From Falsiroseomonas sp041690465 (GTDB lineage Bacteria; Pseudomonadota; Alphaproteobacteria; Acetobacterales; Acetobacteraceae), in NCBI RefSeq assembly GCF_041690465.1, contig NZ_JAWLHG010000023.1:1-64000 (forward strand): a DNA stretch of 64,000 bases. The letters run 5' to 3'. A program made the position numbers and the translations under genes. The notes beneath the pieces are model-generated. The model saw only the letters and a list, made by a program, of their open reading frames with translations. It did not search any database and had not been told where the DNA came from. Positions 25,313 through 34,380 of this stretch are shown piece after piece. Numbering within the stretch: position 1 is the stretch's first letter; the number at the start of each line of letters is the position of its first letter.

Positions 25313-25954
25313 ATGTCCGTGACCCCGAAGGCCAAGGGCCGCCACCACCACGGCGCGCTGCGCGACGCGCTGCTGGCGGCGGTCGCCGAGATCGTGCTGG
25401 AGGCCGGGCCGGAAGCGGTGACCTTGCGCGAATGCGCCCGCCGCGCCGGTGTCTCCCACTCCGCGGCGGCGCCGCATTTCGGCGACAAGCGCGGCCTGCT
25501 CACCGCCTTCGCCGCCGAGGGTGGGCGTCGGCTGGCGGCGGCGATGGAGGCGGCACTGGCGGCGCTGCCGGAGGCGGCCGGTGCCGCCGAGCGGCTGGCG
25601 GCGACGGGCCGCGGCTACATCGCCTTCGCCCGCGCCAATCCCGCGCATTTCCGGCTGATGTTCCGCGCCGAGTTGATCGACCGTGCGGACCCGGCCTGGC
25701 AGGAAGCGGCGGGGCAGCCTTTCATGCTGCTGTCGGAGGCGATGGCCGCGCTGGCGCCTGCGCTGGATGCGCGCGCGCGCCGCGCCAGGCTGGCGCTCGC
25801 CTGGGCTGCCGTGCATGGCTTCTGCACCTTGCGGGCAGAGGGCGCGGGCGGCGATCTGTGGAAGCCGGAGGCGCGCGCGGCGGAGGTGGCGGAGGACCTG
25901 ATCGCGCTGATCGTGGCGGCCTGCGCAGCCCCGGCCAGTCACGGGGCTTCATGA
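25313..25954 (+). CDS. TetR/AcrR-family transcriptional regulator
   Basis: 213-residue regulator. The N-terminal helix-turn-helix (residues about 10-56) reads HHHGALRDALLAAVAEIV...VTLRECARRAGVSHSAAAPHF-GDKRGLLTAFAAEG, a TetR-type DNA-binding domain. The C-terminal ligand/dimer domain resembles the TetR_C_33 type (FARANPAHFRLMFR). It is divergent from the ABA4-like operon, with two palindromes between them, so local repression and autoregulation are likely. The inducer is unknown. Confidence 0.88.
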   Translation: MSVTPKAKGRHHHGALRDALLAAVAEIVLEAGPEAVTLRECARRAGVSHSAAAPHFGDKRGLLTAFAAEGGRRLAAAMEAALAALPEAAGAAERLAATGRGYIAFARANPAHFRLMFRAELIDRADPAWQEAAGQPFMLLSEAMAALAPALDARARRARLALAWAAVHGFCTLRAEGAGGDLWKPEARAAEVAEDLIALIVAACAAPASHGAS

Positions 25955-26008
25955 CGCAGTCGCGCCCGCGAGCCGGCACCAGCCGGCGCAAGGAAGGAGG
26001 CTGCAACC

Positions 26009-27034
26009 TTGGCCACCTATACCGAGACATCCTACTGCAACCCGACCATAGCGGCGGTGTGGCCCGATCCGGCGCTGGCCGGTCCCGACCGGGAGGGCTT
26101 CTACTGGTGCTACGCGACGGATGACGAGCACGAACCTCTGCCGCGGCGCCGGTTCAAGGCGGCGCGCTCACGTGACCTAGTGAGCTGGGAGTTGAACCCG
26201 GCAGGAGCGGAATGCGGCGCTTTCCCCCAACCCATCCCGAACTACGGCAGGTATCGCGCCTGCTGGGCTCCCGACGTCAGGCGCATGGGGTCTGCCGCCT
26301 GGAATCTCTACGGCTCCCTCAAGTTCGACGACCATCAGGAGACCGGCCCGGACGGTCACGGCATCTTCGTCGCGCGCTCGACGACGCCGATCGGCTTCCG
26401 CAATCCCATCATCCTGAAGCGCGGGCCGGGATTCACCGTTATCGACCCGTGCTTCTATCGCTCGACCAGGCTGGGCAGGAACTTCCTCTTCTGGGGCTCC
26501 GGCCATGCGCCGATCAAGGGGCAGGAACTGACCGCGGACGGGACCGCCTTCGTCGCAGGGTCGGAGCCGACCGACATCCTCTCGCCCGATCCCGCAGACC
26601 CGGACGACCGCCTCTGGGAGGGCGTCCACGTCATCGAACATCCGACCACGCATGATCCCATCGTGCTGGCCTCCAAGGTGGACACCTGGAAGGGGCCGTA
26701 CCGCACCTATGCCTTCCGGGGAGCGCCGCACCCCCTCGATCCCTTGCGTTCGCGCCCGACCTGCCTGCTCGCCGAGAACGACGTCTGGAACCGCTGCGGC
26801 AATGCATTCGTGCTGCCCGATGCCATCGGACAGCTGTGGATCTTCTTCCACGCGGTGCGGGGCGACGCGATCATCCCCGGGACGGAGCATATCGACGCGA
26901 TGGGCCGCCGCGGCGTGCCGCTGCGGCAGATGTGCATGGAACGGCTGCACTTCGACGCGGCAGGCCTGCCCTATGTCAACGGGGGCTCGCCGAGCTCGAC
27001 GGAACAGCCCGGCCCGGTCGTGCTGAGAGCGTGA
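26009..27034 (+). CDS. Glycoside hydrolase family 43-like beta-propeller protein
   Basis: 341-residue protein with the repeated blade pattern of GH43/GH62-type five-bladed propellers. It has NPTIAAVWPDPAL at the start, SRDLVSWE, then WAPDVRRMGSAAWNLYGSLKF and VIDPCFYRSTRLGRNFLFWGS. WEGVHVIEHP, the likely acid-containing segment, follows. Members hydrolyse arabinan or xylan side chains. There is no signal peptide. It starts at TTG 26009 behind an excellent ribosome site (AAGGAAGGAGG, 25990-26000). It stands alone between the TetR gene and the tct cluster. Confidence 0.72.
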   Translation: MATYTETSYCNPTIAAVWPDPALAGPDREGFYWCYATDDEHEPLPRRRFKAARSRDLVSWELNPAGAECGAFPQPIPNYGRYRACWAPDVRRMGSAAWNLYGSLKFDDHQETGPDGHGIFVARSTTPIGFRNPIILKRGPGFTVIDPCFYRSTRLGRNFLFWGSGHAPIKGQELTADGTAFVAGSEPTDILSPDPADPDDRLWEGVHVIEHPTTHDPIVLASKVDTWKGPYRTYAFRGAPHPLDPLRSRPTCLLAENDVWNRCGNAFVLPDAIGQLWIFFHAVRGDAIIPGTEHIDAMGRRGVPLRQMCMERLHFDAAGLPYVNGGSPSSTEQPGPVVLRA

Positions 27035-27074
27035 TCCGCGGTCGCAGCCCCGTCGGCGCGGCGTGCCGGCTGTC

Positions 27075-28577
27075 CTACGTCGCCGCCACCCGCCGCACCC
27101 AGGCACCATACAGCCGCGGCCCGGCCAGCGCCGCCACCGCGATCAGCAGGATCACCAGCGAGACCGGCCGTGTCACGAAGGTGCTCCAGTCGCCCTGGCT
27201 GATGGTCAGCGCCTGGCGCATCGCCTGCTCGGCCATCGGGCCGAGGATCATGCCGATCACCACCGGCGCCACCGGGAAGTCGAAGCGGCGCATGAACATC
27301 GCGACGATGCCGATGCCATAGAGCAGCATCAGGTCCACCACGGAATTGCTGATGCCGTAGGTGCCGATCGTCGCGAACACCAGGATCCCGGCGTAGAGCT
27401 GCGGCTGCGGGATCTTCAGGATGCGCGCCCACAACCCCACCAGCGGCAGGTTCAGCACCACCAGCATGACGTTGGCGATGAACAGTGACGCAATCAGCGT
27501 CCACACCAGCTCCGCCTGCGCCGTGAACAGCAGCGGGCCCGGCTGGATGCCGTAGCTCTGGAAGGCGCTCAGCATGATCGCCGCGGTCGCAGAGGTCGGC
27601 AGGCCGAGGGTCAGCATCGGCACCAGCACGCCCGCCGCTGCGGCGTTGTTCGCCGCCTCCGGCCCGGCCACGCCCTCGATCGCGCCGGTGGTGCCGAATT
27701 CGCGCTGCGCATCGGGCGAGGCGAGCTTCCTCTCCGCATAGTAGCTCAGCATGGTCGGCATCTCGGAGCCGCCAGCCGGCAGCACGCCGAAGGGAAAGCC
27801 GAGGCCGGCGCCGCGCAGCCAGGGCCAGAAGCTGCGCCGCAGATCCGACCGCGACATCATGATCTTCCCGACCGGCCGCACCTCCTGCGGGCCCTCCACA
27901 TGCCGCCAGGCGAGGTGCAGCGTCTCGCCCACCGCGAACAGCGCCACCGCCACCAGCACCACGTTCACCCCGTCCAGCAACTCCGGGATGCCGAAGGTCA
28001 GCCGCGGCTGTCCGGTCTGCAGGTCGATGCCGACCAGCCCGAGCAGCAGCCCGAAGCCGAGGCTCGTCAGCCCGCGCAGCGCGCTGCCGCCGAGCACCGC
28101 CGAGACGGTGACGAAGCACAGCACCATCAGCGAGAAATACTCGGCCGGGCCAAGCTGCAGTGCGTATTCCACGATCACCGGCCCGAGGAAGGCGAGGCCG
28201 AGCGTGCCCACCGTGCCGGCGACGAAGCTGCCGATCGCCGAGGTCGCCAGGGCCGGCCCCGCGCGCCCGTTGCGCGCCATCTTCGCCCCTTCGAGCGCGG
28301 TGATGATGGAGCCCGATTCCCCCGGCGTGTTCAGCAGGATCGAGGTGGTGGAGCCGCCATACATCGCGCCGTAGAAGATGCCGCAGAACAGGATGAAGGC
28401 GCCGGTCGCGCTGACGGTGAAGGTGATCGGCAGCAGCAGCGCGATGGTCAGCGCCGGCCCGATGCCCGGCAGCACGCCGATCGCCGTGCCGAGGAAGCAG
28501 CCGAGCAGCGCCCAGCCGAGATTCGGGATCGTGAGCGCATGCCCGAAACCGAGCGCGAGGCCATCCAGCGCGCCCAT
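27075..28577 (-). CDS. tctA: Tripartite tricarboxylate transporter permease, large subunit TctA
   Basis: 500-residue integral membrane protein, the 12-helix subunit of the TTT transporter. Signatures are GVLPGIGPALTIALLLP near 40-56, FYGAMYGGSTTSILLNTPGE near 70-90, and, in the second half, GFPFGVLPAGGSEMPTMLSYYAE and GVAGPEAANNAAAAG. The ATG at 28577 overlaps the tctB stop by one base (TGATG). Gene order on the minus strand is tctC-tctB-tctA. Confidence 0.95.
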   Translation of the reverse strand: MGALDGLALGFGHALTIPNLGWALLGCFLGTAIGVLPGIGPALTIALLLPITFTVSATGAFILFCGIFYGAMYGGSTTSILLNTPGESGSIITALEGAKMARNGRAGPALATSAIGSFVAGTVGTLGLAFLGPVIVEYALQLGPAEYFSLMVLCFVTVSAVLGGSALRGLTSLGFGLLLGLVGIDLQTGQPRLTFGIPELLDGVNVVLVAVALFAVGETLHLAWRHVEGPQEVRPVGKIMMSRSDLRRSFWPWLRGAGLGFPFGVLPAGGSEMPTMLSYYAERKLASPDAQREFGTTGAIEGVAGPEAANNAAAAGVLVPMLTLGLPTSATAAIMLSAFQSYGIQPGPLLFTAQAELVWTLIASLFIANVMLVVLNLPLVGLWARILKIPQPQLYAGILVFATIGTYGISNSVVDLMLLYGIGIVAMFMRRFDFPVAPVVIGMILGPMAEQAMRQALTISQGDWSTFVTRPVSLVILLIAVAALAGPRLYGAWVRRVAAT

Positions 28578-29080
28578 CACTCCGGCACCCCGAAGATCAG
28601 CCCCTCGACCAGCCCGGCGCCGATGTTCACGCCGAGCGCCTTCACGAACAGCGTGTAGGCGCCGAGCGAGACCACCACCGCGATGCCGAGGTTGCGCAGA
28701 TGCGCGCGGCTGCCGAAGGCGGCCGCGACCAGCACGAATTGCGCACTCGCCGCGATGGTGAAGCCGAGCGGGCCGATCAGCACCAGGTTGGCGAGCAGCC
28801 CGGCCAGCAGCAGGCCGAGCGAACGCGGAATGGCCGGCGGCGCCTCCGCTACCTCCTCGATGCCGGCCGACCAGCCGCCGCGCAGCGCGGAGACGGTCAG
28901 CAGGGCGCCGAGCACCAGCAGCGCGGCCGAGACGAGCGCGGGCACCAGCGTCGGCCCGACCTGTGCGTAGAGCGGCGAGGCCGGGATGACGAGCGTCTGC
29001 CACATCGCCAGCCCGCCCAGGCCGAGCACGAACAGCCCGGCGCCGAGATCCGCCCGATCCGGGCGGCTGCCCCCGCTCAC
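28577..29080 (-). CDS. tctB: Tripartite tricarboxylate transporter small permease subunit TctB
   Basis: 167-residue small membrane subunit with four transmembrane helices, matching TctB size and topology (GAGLFVLGLGGLAMWQT at the first helix, LGVNIGAGLVEGLIFG at the end). It acts with TctA and a periplasmic Bug protein in proton/sodium-driven carboxylate uptake. It lies 22 bases after tctC and overlaps tctA. Confidence 0.9.
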   Translation of the reverse strand: MSGGSRPDRADLGAGLFVLGLGGLAMWQTLVIPASPLYAQVGPTLVPALVSAALLVLGALLTVSALRGGWSAGIEEVAEAPPAIPRSLGLLLAGLLANLVLIGPLGFTIAASAQFVLVAAAFGSRAHLRNLGIAVVVSLGAYTLFVKALGVNIGAGLVEGLIFGVPE

Positions 29081-29102
29081 GCGCCGGGCCGCGCCGCCGG
29101 CT

Positions 29103-30077
29103 TCACGAGGCGAGGCCGAGGTCGCGCAGCACCTCCTCGGTCGCTGCGATATCGCGCGTCAGATACTGCGCGAAGGCGTCGCCGGCCAGGAACGCATCGT
29201 CCCAGCCGCGGGTCTCCAGGATCTGCTTCCAGGCGGGCAGGGCGTGGATCGCCGTCATCAGCTCCACCAGCGCCTGGCGCTGCGCCGCGCTGATCCCCGG
29301 CGCGCCGAACACGCCGCGCCAGTTGGAGGTGACGACATCCACCCCGCTCTCCTTCAGCGTCGGGATGGCGGGGTCGGAGCGCCGCTCGCCGGTGGTGGCC
29401 AGCGCGCGCATCCGCCCGGCCTTGATCTGCTCGGCGAATTCCGAATAGCCGGAGATGCCGGCCTTCACCTGCCCGCCGAGGATCGCCGCCTGGGCCGGGC
29501 CGCCGCCGGCAAACGCGACATAGGAGGCCTCCCGCGGGTTGCGCCCCAGTGCCTTCAGGATCAGGCCGAGCGTGATGTGGTCGGTCCCGCCCGCCGAGCC
29601 GCCGCCCACCGGGACCGCGCCCGGATTGCTGCGCAGCGCCGCCAGGAGCGCGGCGATATCGCGGAACTCGGAACTGGCCGGCACCACGACCACGCCGACC
29701 TCCTCGGTCATGCGCGCCACCGGCACCACGTCCTTGATGGTGACGGGCGACTTGTTGGTGATGCCTGCGCCCACCATCACCGAGCCGCCGACCAGCAGCG
29801 CGTTCGGCCGGCCGCGGCGCTGCGCGACGAAGCGCGGCAGGCCGACCATGCCGCCGGCGCCGCCGACATGCTCGAACTGGAAGCTGCCGACCAGCCCGGC
29901 CTCGCGCGAGACCTGCTCGATGGCACGGGCCAGCCCGTCCCAGCCGCCGCCGGGGCCGGCAGGGACGAACATGGTCATGCTGGCGAAGCGCTGCTGCGCG
30001 AAGCCGGGCCTGGACAGCAGCGGCGCGGCCGCGAGGCCGGCGGCAGCGGCAAGCACCGTGCGGCGTGTGGTGGTCAT
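29103..30077 (-). CDS. tctC: Tripartite tricarboxylate transporter substrate-binding protein TctC
   Basis: 324-residue Bug/TctC-type periplasmic binding protein. It has a Tat-like signal (MTTTRRTVLAAAAGLAAAP...), cleaved near FAQQ, then MTMFVPAGPGGGWDGLAR and EHVGGAGGMVGLPRFV. PVGGGSAGGTDHITLG lies mid-protein. The G-G-G-W-D loop instead of G-G-x-x-D is typical of the TctC subgroup for tricarboxylates. It is first in the tctCBA operon, with AGGGAGG just before the ATG. Confidence 0.92.
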   Translation of the reverse strand: MTTTRRTVLAAAAGLAAAPLLSRPGFAQQRFASMTMFVPAGPGGGWDGLARAIEQVSREAGLVGSFQFEHVGGAGGMVGLPRFVAQRRGRPNALLVGGSVMVGAGITNKSPVTIKDVVPVARMTEEVGVVVVPASSEFRDIAALLAALRSNPGAVPVGGGSAGGTDHITLGLILKALGRNPREASYVAFAGGGPAQAAILGGQVKAGISGYSEFAEQIKAGRMRALATTGERRSDPAIPTLKESGVDVVTSNWRGVFGAPGISAAQRQALVELMTAIHALPAWKQILETRGWDDAFLAGDAFAQYLTRDIAATEEVLRDLGLAS

Positions 30078-30209
30078 GAATCCTCCCTGGGGTCCCGCCG
30101 GCGAAACGTGTGTGCGAGCCTATGCCACCGGCGCGAGGCACGCAAAGGGGCGATACGGAACCGGTTGCGGCCGCCCGGCGTCTCCCGCCATACGGGGAGG
30201 CGCCTGCGC

Positions 30210-31541
30210 ATGATCGAGCCCGGCCAGACCGGCCAGCCCAGCCTCCGGCAGAGCATCGGCCCCTTCCAGCTGTTCGCGTACACGCTCGGCGGCATGCTCG
30301 GCGCCGGGATCTACGGGCTGGTCGGGCGCGCGGCGGGGGAGCTGGGCTCGGCGGTCTGGCTCGGCTTCCTGGTGGCGATGGTGGCGGCGCTGCTGACCGG
30401 GCTTTCCTATGCCTCGCTCGGCAGCCGCTATCCCCGGGCGGGCGGTGCCGCTTATGTCACCGGGCGCGCCTTCGCCTGGCCGCTGCTGACCTGGATGGTC
30501 GGGCTGGCGGTGATGGCCTCCGGCCTCACCTCGGTCGCAACGCAGTCGCGCGTGGTCGCGGCGAACCTGCTCGAACTCACCGGGCTCCAGGGCGTGCCGG
30601 CGGTGGCCATCGCGCTCGGCTTCCTGCTGCTGGTCGCCGGCATCGTGCTGCGCGGCATCCGCGAGAGCATGTGGGTCAACATCTTCTGCACCACGATCGA
30701 GGCCGCGGGGCTTGTGCTGGTGGTCGCGGTCGGCGTCCAGTGGTGGGGCGCGCAGCCGCTGCTGGAGACGCCGACGGGCGAGCCGATCGGCCTCTCCTTC
30801 CTGATGACCGGCGCGATCCTCACCTTCTTCGCCTTCATCGGCTTCGAGGACACGCTGAACGTCGCCGAGGAAGCGCGCGACCCCCGGCGGACGCTGCCGA
30901 TCGGCATCATCGCCGCGATGCTGACGGCCACCGCGCTCTACATTGCGGTGTCGGTCACCGCCGTCTCCGTCGTGCCCTGGCGGGAACTGGCGGAAGCACC
31001 CGGCCCGCTGGTGGAGGTGATGGCGCGCGCCGCGCCCTGGTTTCCGCCCTGGGGGTATGCGGCGATCACCCTCTTCGCGGTCTCCAACACGGCGCTGCTG
31101 AATTACGTCACCGCGTCGCGGCTGATGCTGGGGATGGCGCGGCAGGGGCTGCTGCCGGCGCCGCTGGCGCGCATCCATCCCAGGCGGCGCACGCCGCATG
31201 TCGCGATCCTCGCGCTGCTGCCGGTGCTGGCGGCGCTGGTGCTGGCGGGCGATATCGGGCAGCTGGCCTCTGCGACCGTGCTGCTGCTGCTCGGCGTGTT
31301 CTCCGTGGTGAATCTGGCGCTGCTGGTGCTGCAGCGCCGCCCGGGCGAGCCGCATGGCGGCTTCGAGGTGCCCTCGCTGGTGCCGGTCTGCGGCGCGCTG
31401 GTCTGCGCCAGCCTGCTGGTCAACCGCGTGCTCGCCGGCGATTGGCGCGCGCCGGCGCTGGCCGGGGCGATCCTGCCCGTGATCCTGCTGGGTTTCCTGC
31501 TGCTGCGCCCGGCCGCCACGCCCGAGGCGATGGAAGGTTGA
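30210..31541 (+). CDS. APC-superfamily amino acid permease
   Basis: 443-residue polytopic transporter (about 12 helices). It opens with GPFQLFAYTLGGMLGAGIYGLVG, the APC helix-1 motif with the G-A-G-I-Y break, and contains FFAFIGFEDTLNVAEEARDPRRTLP, the helix 6-7 signature of APC permeases. Substrate is probably an amino acid or amine, not identifiable here. The ATG at 30210 has GGGGAGG (30194-30200) upstream. It is divergent from tctC across 132 bases. Confidence 0.88.
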   Translation: MIEPGQTGQPSLRQSIGPFQLFAYTLGGMLGAGIYGLVGRAAGELGSAVWLGFLVAMVAALLTGLSYASLGSRYPRAGGAAYVTGRAFAWPLLTWMVGLAVMASGLTSVATQSRVVAANLLELTGLQGVPAVAIALGFLLLVAGIVLRGIRESMWVNIFCTTIEAAGLVLVVAVGVQWWGAQPLLETPTGEPIGLSFLMTGAILTFFAFIGFEDTLNVAEEARDPRRTLPIGIIAAMLTATALYIAVSVTAVSVVPWRELAEAPGPLVEVMARAAPWFPPWGYAAITLFAVSNTALLNYVTASRLMLGMARQGLLPAPLARIHPRRRTPHVAILALLPVLAALVLAGDIGQLASATVLLLLGVFSVVNLALLVLQRRPGEPHGGFEVPSLVPVCGALVCASLLVNRVLAGDWRAPALAGAILPVILLGFLLLRPAATPEAMEG

Positions 31542-31641
31542 ACAGATGCTGTCCCGGAACGTCACGCCGGTGCGGCGCTTGCGGCAGGGCCGGCCGGCGA
31601 CGCATGCTCCGCCCCGCTCTGATTCGGGAGACGGCCGGCGC

Positions 31642-32304
31642 ATGACAGCTTTCCGCGGCTACCATCTTGCCGCCTTGGCGCTGGCCGGTGGCCTGTTCGG
31701 CGCGCTGCCCGCCGCGGCGCAGACCCGCGAGCGGGCGATCGAGACCCGCAGCGTCGTGCTGGCGAACCGCCACCTGGCGACGGTGCAGCAGGTCTATCTC
31801 TCGCCGGTGACCGACAACAACTGGGGCCCCGACCGCCTGGGCGCCGACACGCTGCCGGTCGGCGAGGACACCACCATCGAGATGCGCGGCGGCTGCGAGG
31901 CGGATCTGCGCATCGTCTTCCCCAATGGCGCCGCCGAGGAGCGGCGGGTGGTGGATGTCTGCGAGACCACCCGCATCGTGCTGCGCCCCGGCTGGACCGT
32001 CGCCGAGGAGCTGGACGAGGAAGGTCCGGTCGCCGCCCTGCCGGCCGAGCCCGCGGCCGGCGCGCTGCGCCTGCGCAATGCCGGGCCGCTGCCGATCGTC
32101 GAGATCTACGCCGCGCCGCCCGGCACCCCCCGGGGCGAGGACCGGCTGGGCGCCGATACGCTGCCGATCGGCGAGATCTTCGAGATCGAGCCGCCCGACC
32201 CGGATGCCTGCGCCGCCGACCTGGTGGCCGTGTTCCGCGATGGGCGCGAGGTGGCGCGCGCCGGCGTGGACCTCTGCACCGGCGAGGAGATCGAGATCCG
32301 ATGA
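31642..32304 (+). CDS. Secreted protein made of two tandem repeats, unknown function
   Basis: 220 residues with a signal peptide (1-27, ALPAAAQ). Two diverged copies of an approximately 75-residue unit follow. Each contains DRLGADTLP(V/I)GE (about 64-75 and 167-178), then two Cys framing an A-D-L-x-x-V-F strand (CEADLRIVF...VVDVCE and CAADLVAVF...GVDLCT). Each unit probably has its own disulfide and beta-sandwich-like fold. I do not know a named family. The stop overlaps the start of the EF-hand gene (ATGA), so the two secreted proteins are co-translated. Confidence 0.75.
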   Translation: MTAFRGYHLAALALAGGLFGALPAAAQTRERAIETRSVVLANRHLATVQQVYLSPVTDNNWGPDRLGADTLPVGEDTTIEMRGGCEADLRIVFPNGAAEERRVVDVCETTRIVLRPGWTVAEELDEEGPVAALPAEPAAGALRLRNAGPLPIVEIYAAPPGTPRGEDRLGADTLPIGEIFEIEPPDPDACAADLVAVFRDGREVARAGVDLCTGEEIEIR

Positions 32305-33164
32305 GGAAGATCCTGGTCCTGGCGCTCGCGCTGCTCGCCGCGCCGGCCGCTGCCCAAGGGAACGCCCAACCGGGTGCCCGGGAGATGAATGGCGGCGTGC
32401 CGGAGCCGATGCGTGGCGCCTGGTTCGCCGGCGACTGCGCCGACCCGCAGGCGATGCTGGTGCTGACCGCCCGCTCCGCCGCGCGGGTGGATGCGGAACT
32501 GCCTGGCCGGCTGTTCCGCTTCGACGCGATGCGGCCGGCGGCCGGCTACACGATGGGCGTCGGCGCGGGGCCGGAGGCGCCGCGGTTGCTGTTCCGTCCC
32601 TCGCCGGAAGGCCTCGACACCATCGAGCCCGAGCCGAAGACACGCGACGACCGGCTGCCCGGCGATGCCGGCGCCGAGGTCTGGCGTCGCTGCCCGGCGC
32701 CGCCCGCGGCACTCGCCGCGCTCCATGGCGAGGGCGTGGCGATGCTCGCCGCCTTCGAGCACCTGGAAGCCGCCTGCGGCGCCGGCACGCCCGGTGCCTG
32801 CGCCGAGGCGCTGATCCGCCAAGGCGACGTCAGCGGCGACGGGCTGCTCGCCCCGGCGGAGCTTGCCCGCATCGCGCGCGGTGCCGCTTGGGTGGTGGCG
32901 GTGCAGGAGGGCGCGACGCAGGAGGTGCTGGCCGGCGCGGTGGGCGTCGGCGCGCTGGGTGGCATCCTGGCCGCGCGGCTGCTGCTGGAGAGCCTGGACT
33001 ACGACGCCGACGGTCGGATCTCGGCCGCGGAGCTCACCCAGGACCGCGCCGGGGCCTTCGCCGCCGCCGCGGGAACGGCCGAAGGGCGGCCGCTGCGGAC
33101 GGAAGGCCTGGTGGAGGGCGCGGGGATGCTGCGTGGCTTGGTTGAGGCGCTGATGAGCCGGTAG
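32301..33164 (+). CDS. Secreted EF-hand-containing protein
   Basis: 287-residue protein with a signal peptide (about 1-19, LAAPAAAQG). An N-terminal beta-type domain has three or four Cys (GDCADPQAMLVL, RRCPAPP). The C-terminal half carries two EF-hand loops: DVSGDGLLAPAE (176-187) and DYDADGRISAAE (233-244), each with the D-x-D/S-x-D-G pattern and a final Glu. A hydrophobic helix sits between them (about 208-228). It is likely a calcium-binding envelope protein working with the tandem-repeat protein it overlaps. Confidence 0.75.
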   Translation: MRKILVLALALLAAPAAAQGNAQPGAREMNGGVPEPMRGAWFAGDCADPQAMLVLTARSAARVDAELPGRLFRFDAMRPAAGYTMGVGAGPEAPRLLFRPSPEGLDTIEPEPKTRDDRLPGDAGAEVWRRCPAPPAALAALHGEGVAMLAAFEHLEAACGAGTPGACAEALIRQGDVSGDGLLAPAELARIARGAAWVVAVQEGATQEVLAGAVGVGALGGILAARLLLESLDYDADGRISAAELTQDRAGAFAAAAGTAEGRPLRTEGLVEGAGMLRGLVEALMSR

Positions 33165-33170
33165 ACGACC

Positions 33171-34238
33171 CTACAGGCGCGCCTCGCGCCACAGGCCGAG
33201 CTTCTGCTGCGCGGCGGCGTCCGAATAGCCGAACAGCACCAGCTCGCTCTCCGCCTCGATCGACAGGCTTTCCCAGGAGGGCACCACCAGCAGGTCGCGC
33301 GGGGCGAGGGCGAAGGCCTGCTCGCCGACGCGTGCGGTACCGCTGCCTTCCACCACCACGAACACTGCCGCATCGGTGGCCTGGCGGGGGCGGGTGGCGA
33401 AGCCCTTCGGCAGCAGGCGCACATGCGCGGCGATGGTCGGCATCACTGGCCCGCCATCCGCCGGGTTCACGAATTCGAGCGCGTGTCCGAGATGCGGGTC
33501 CGGCGCATCCGAGCGCGCCATGGCGGCGAGGCTGTCGCGCCATTCGGCGTAGGGGTAGTGGAACAGCGGCAATGCAGTGGGGCGGCGCGCCGCTGCGGTG
33601 CCGCCGAAGGGGCGCAGGTTACGGCCGTAGCGCGCGCTCGTGTCGCCGGGCGGCGCGGTTTCGTGATGCGCCATGGCACCGTCCGGCAAGTGCTCCGCGA
33701 AGGAGGCGGCGAAGTGCCGCACCGTCGGGATGTCGAGCCCGTCGAGCCAGATCATCGGCTTGCCGCTGGTGTTGCCGTGGTCGTGCCACTGCCAGTTGGG
33801 TGTCAGCACCAGGTCGAAGGGGCGCATGATCGCCTTCTCGCCATCCAGCGCGGTGAAGGCGCCGTCGCCTTCCATCGCGAAGCGCAGCGCGCATTGGGTG
33901 TGTCGGTGGCAGGGCGCGACCTCGCCCGGCAGGATCAACTGCAGCCCTGCATAGAGACTGGTGGTGACGGCGGAGGAGCCCGGCAGCCCCGGGTTCTCCA
34001 GGATCAGCACGCGCCGTTCCGCCTGTTCGGCCGAGATCAGGTCGCCGGCCCGCAGCAGATGCGCGCGGGCGCCGTCATAGTGCCAGAGATGCGGCTGCAC
34101 CGAAGAGCGCGGCGTCGGGGTGACGAGGGCGTGCAGCACTTCCCAGAGCGGGTAGAGGTGCTGTGGCGCCATCTCGGCGTAGAGGCCCTGGAGCATGGCC
34201 TGGGCCTCGTTGGAGCCGGGGGCGGGTTTGGCAGTCAT
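33171..34238 (-). CDS. Gentisate 1,2-dioxygenase
   Basis: 355-residue bicupin dioxygenase that opens the ring of gentisate (2,5-dihydroxybenzoate) to maleylpyruvate. The N-terminal cupin has GEVAPCHRHTQCALRFAMEG, with the iron-binding His pair, and NWQWHDHGN; the DGLDIP segment follows. A second cupin lies near 265-340. No maleylpyruvate isomerase or hydrolase gene adjoins it, so the rest of the pathway is elsewhere. It ends 6 bases from the EF-hand gene, convergently. Confidence 0.9.
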   Translation of the reverse strand: MTAKPAPGSNEAQAMLQGLYAEMAPQHLYPLWEVLHALVTPTPRSSVQPHLWHYDGARAHLLRAGDLISAEQAERRVLILENPGLPGSSAVTTSLYAGLQLILPGEVAPCHRHTQCALRFAMEGDGAFTALDGEKAIMRPFDLVLTPNWQWHDHGNTSGKPMIWLDGLDIPTVRHFAASFAEHLPDGAMAHHETAPPGDTSARYGRNLRPFGGTAAARRPTALPLFHYPYAEWRDSLAAMARSDAPDPHLGHALEFVNPADGGPVMPTIAAHVRLLPKGFATRPRQATDAAVFVVVEGSGTARVGEQAFALAPRDLLVVPSWESLSIEAESELVLFGYSDAAAQQKLGLWREARL

Positions 34239-34380
34239 CGGGCGCGGGTCCTGGGGGCGTGTTTTCGGGCGGTCTGGGCGCCGGCGCGGTGCCTGGGGCG
34301 AAAGCGTAGCGGAGGCCCGGGGTTGCCGTGAATGCCCGAGGGCTTCCTTCCTGCGCCCGCATTCGGTATGGAGGGCGGAC

